Below, in pieces: positions 62,191 to 64,000 of a stretch of DNA of 64,000 nucleotides. The first letter of the stretch is position 1. The number at the start of each line of letters is the position of its first letter. The notes beneath the pieces were generated by a model that saw nothing but the letters and a program-made list of their open reading frames with translations, made no database searches and had not been told where the DNA came from. Origin of the DNA: Agrobacterium vitis (GTDB lineage Bacteria > Pseudomonadota > Alphaproteobacteria > Rhizobiales > Rhizobiaceae); the NCBI RefSeq assembly GCF_037039395.1, contig NZ_CP146242.1, positions 434,001 to 498,000 of the forward strand. The letters are read 5' to 3'. A program made the position numbers and the translations under genes.

Positions 62191-64000
62191 ATGGAAAACG
62201 TGCAGCGGGCGACCGCAGCCGATGATCGGTTGCGACCGGAATTTCCCGGATATCTGTCATTTCTGGATGCGGTCAAGAACCACGGAGGCGTTGCTTACGT
62301 CGTCCGAAACCTTTCGATTTCCAATACTGACGCGGCCCTTCGCCAAGTCATTCCTATTCTGGTGGTTGCTTTTCTAATCGTCATCGCCATGGCGCGTGGC
62401 ATGGGGCTTGTCTCGGAATATGCGCGAATGGAAAGCGCCATCCGCCATTCCACCGCGATGATGGCCTCTGCAGCGGCGGCGGCCTTATCTTCCGGCCCCG
62501 AGCTTCCGGCAGAACTTGGCCGGGACAAGGCCGAAGCGCTGATCAAGCGTTTTCTGCCGCCCAATCTTCTCGATGACGAAAGCTTCGTTCTCTTGCTCGA
62601 CCCCGAAGGCCGGGTGGTCGCCAGTTCCGGCAATGGCAGCAGTTTTGTCGGCATGCAGATCATGACGCTGTTTCCGCAGGTCGCGGTGCTCCGTAATTTC
62701 GGAGACCAGACCGGTGCGGTCGAAACCGACATCAACGGTTTTCGCCATATCGCCGTGCTGACCCCGACTGGCACGGACGGCGCGCTTGTTCTGGCGGCCC
62801 ATTCGCTGAAATCCGCCGCCGATTACTGGCGGGCGGAACTCGCTCTCAACGTCACGCTGTTTTCGGCCATCTCGCTGATCCTGATGGGCATTCTCTATGC
62901 CTATTTCGCCCAGGCAAAACGGGCGCGGGAAACCTCTGACGTGTTCGTCGATTCCAATCGCCGGGTCGAAACTGCCCTGTCGCGCGGTCGCTGCGGATTG
63001 TGGGATTTCGATCTCGCCAGCCGAAAACTGGTCTGGTCGCGCTCTATGTTCGACATTCTCGGCCTGCCGCCGTCTGGTGACCCGCTCGGCTTTGCCGACG
63101 CCGCCCGGCTGATGCACCCTGATGACGGCAATCTTTATGCGCTGGCCCGCACCATTGGCCGGGATGGGGACCGCCATATCGACCAGGTGTTTCGCATGCG
63201 TCACGCCAACGGCCATTATGTCTGGCTGCGCGCCCGCGCCCAGGTGATCCGCACCAGTTCCGGCAGCCCGCATGTGATCGGCATCGCCATGGACGTGACG
63301 GAGCAGCACCGGCTGGCGCAGCGCTATGCCGAGGCCGACCAGCGGCTGGCCGACGCCATCGAATGCACCTCGGAAGCCTTCGTGCTTTGGGACAAGAACG
63401 ACCGGCTGGTGATGTGCAATGCCCATTTTCAACACGTCTACGGCCTGCCCGACAGCGTGCTTGTGCCCGGCGTCGAGCGCGCTGTGGTGGATGCTGCCGC
63501 TGCCCGGCCCATCATTCAACGGCGCATTGCCGATCCCTCCGCCAAGGGAAGCTCGCGCACGACAGAGTTGCAGCTGGCCGACGAGCGCTGGCTGCAAATC
63601 AACGAGCGGCGCACCCGCGATGGCGGCCTGGTCTCTGTTGGCACCGATATTACTCTGCTGAAGCGCCATCAGGAACGGCTGCGCGAGCAGGAGCGCCGGC
63701 TGATGGCAACCATTGGCGACCTGTCTTCGTCGCAGAAAAAGCTGGAACGGCAAAAGGCGGAACTGTCGGAAGCCAACGAGAAATACCTGGCCGAAAAGCA
63801 GCGCGCCGAGGCCGCCAACAAGGCCAAGTCGGAATTCCTCGCCAACATGTCGCATGAGTTGCGCACGCCGCTCAACGCCATCCTCGGCTTTTCCGAAATC
63901 CTCTCCACCGGCATGTTCGGGCCGATCGGCTCACCGAAATACGGCGAATATGCTCGCGATATCCACGATAGCGGCAAGCATCTCCTCAACGTCATCAACG
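62191..64000 (+). CDS. pleC: PleC-like hybrid-free sensor histidine kinase, 5' part (3' end outside window)
   Basis: The first 603 codons are visible and the frame is still open at the window end. There are two hydrophobic segments (about 51-69, [21 protein letters not shown], and about 222-240, [21 protein letters not shown]) flanking a periplasmic domain. Two PAS-like regions follow (about 255-380 and 385-490), then a coiled coil (about 495-545). The phosphoacceptor helix [18 protein letters not shown] is near the end. The H-box sequence, the PAS pair and the position next to pepN fit PleC of the DivK/CtrA cell-cycle network in Rhizobiales. A PdhS paralogue cannot be excluded. Start is the ATG at 62191 (gggaca before it). 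Confidence 0.8.
   Translation, partial: MENVQRATAADDRLRPEFPGYLSFLDAVKNHGGVAYVVRNLSISNTDAALRQVIPILVVAFLIVIAMARGMGLVSEYARMESAIRHSTAMMASAAAAALSSGPELPAELGRDKAEALIKRFLPPNLLDDESFVLLLDPEGRVVASSGNGSSFVGMQIMTLFPQVAVLRNFGDQTGAVETDINGFRHIAVLTPTGTDGALVLAAHSLKSAADYWRAELALNVTLFSAISLILMGILYAYFAQAKRARETSDVFVDSNRRVETALSRGRCGLWDFDLASRKLVWSRSMFDILGLPPSGDPLGFADAARLMHPDDGNLYALARTIGRDGDRHIDQVFRMRHANGHYVWLRARAQVIRTSSGSPHVIGIAMDVTEQHRLAQRYAEADQRLADAIECTSEAFVLWDKNDRLVMCNAHFQHVYGLPDSVLVPGVERAVVDAAAARPIIQRRIADPSAKGSSRTTELQLADERWLQINERRTRDGGLVSVGTDITLLKRHQERLREQERRLMATIGDLSSSQKKLERQKAELSEANEKYLAEKQRAEAANKAKSEFLANMSHELRTPLNAILGFSEILSTGMFGPIGSPKYGEYARDIHDSGKHLLNVIN

Overview
The window is about 64 kb of chromosomal DNA from an alphaproteobacterium, almost certainly a member of the Rhizobiaceae close to Agrobacterium/Allorhizobium. 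The support is the tandem RopA-type porins, the dapA-smpB and pepN-pleC neighbourhoods, a DUF1127 protein, a PleC-like kinase and several dispersed intergenic repeat families typical of rhizobia. Coding sequence is GC-rich and dense. I see no transposase, integrase, CRISPR array, rRNA or replication origin, and there is one tRNA. The genus assignment rests on recalled family resemblance, not on a search.

Layout. 1-10.5 kb: 3' end of a chemotaxis receptor, ada, a DUF1127 protein, smpB and dapA (minus), a periplasmic lytic transglycosylase followed by an alpha/beta hydrolase, tRNA-Ser(GCU), then two tandem outer-membrane porins. 10.8-16.7 kb: a ferredoxin-NAD(P)H-type reductase, two PilZ proteins, a HisC-like aminotransferase, a Sel1-repeat protein, a DUF2147 secreted protein and a glutathione transferase. 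16.8-23.3 kb: a small membrane ORF, amn, a membrane glycan module (flippase-like protein, polyprenyl-phosphate glycosyltransferase, ArnT-like transferase), then a YqjI-like PadR regulator coupled to a DUF2218 protein. 23.3-31.8 kb: a class III aminotransferase divergent from a glutamine-synthetase-family ligase, then a complete oligopeptide ABC transporter operon.

31.8-45.3 kb: a lipid kinase, an MFS exporter, mgtE, a toxin/immunity pair (RNase A-like CDI toxin plus CdiI-type immunity protein) without any secretion gene nearby, cyclopropane fatty acid synthase, a Tat-exported tyrosinase with a plant-PPO-like C-terminus, ilvE, electron-transfer flavoprotein:ubiquinone oxidoreductase and an SDR protein that lacks the usual Tyr/Lys. 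45.4-54.3 kb: an RND efflux pump operon, an Hsp70/YegD-like protein, a divergent family-4-like uracil-DNA glycosylase, two translationally overlapping mini-ORFs downstream of a palindrome, and a two-helix-turn-helix protein. 54.9-64 kb: an MFS and a DMT transporter, a soluble chemotaxis-like protein with the signalling tip ahead of its sensor domain, pepN and the 5' part of a PleC-like histidine kinase that runs off the window.

The most notable items are the orphan toxin/immunity pair at 36.6-37.8 kb, a dispersed palindromic repeat whose loop has been invaded by a second repeat (56.2 kb), a 74-bp-period duplication of the 3' end of the ETF-QO gene, the PadR/DUF2218 pair with a perfect 18-bp operator-like palindrome, and several perfect inverted repeats in front of operons that have no assigned regulator.
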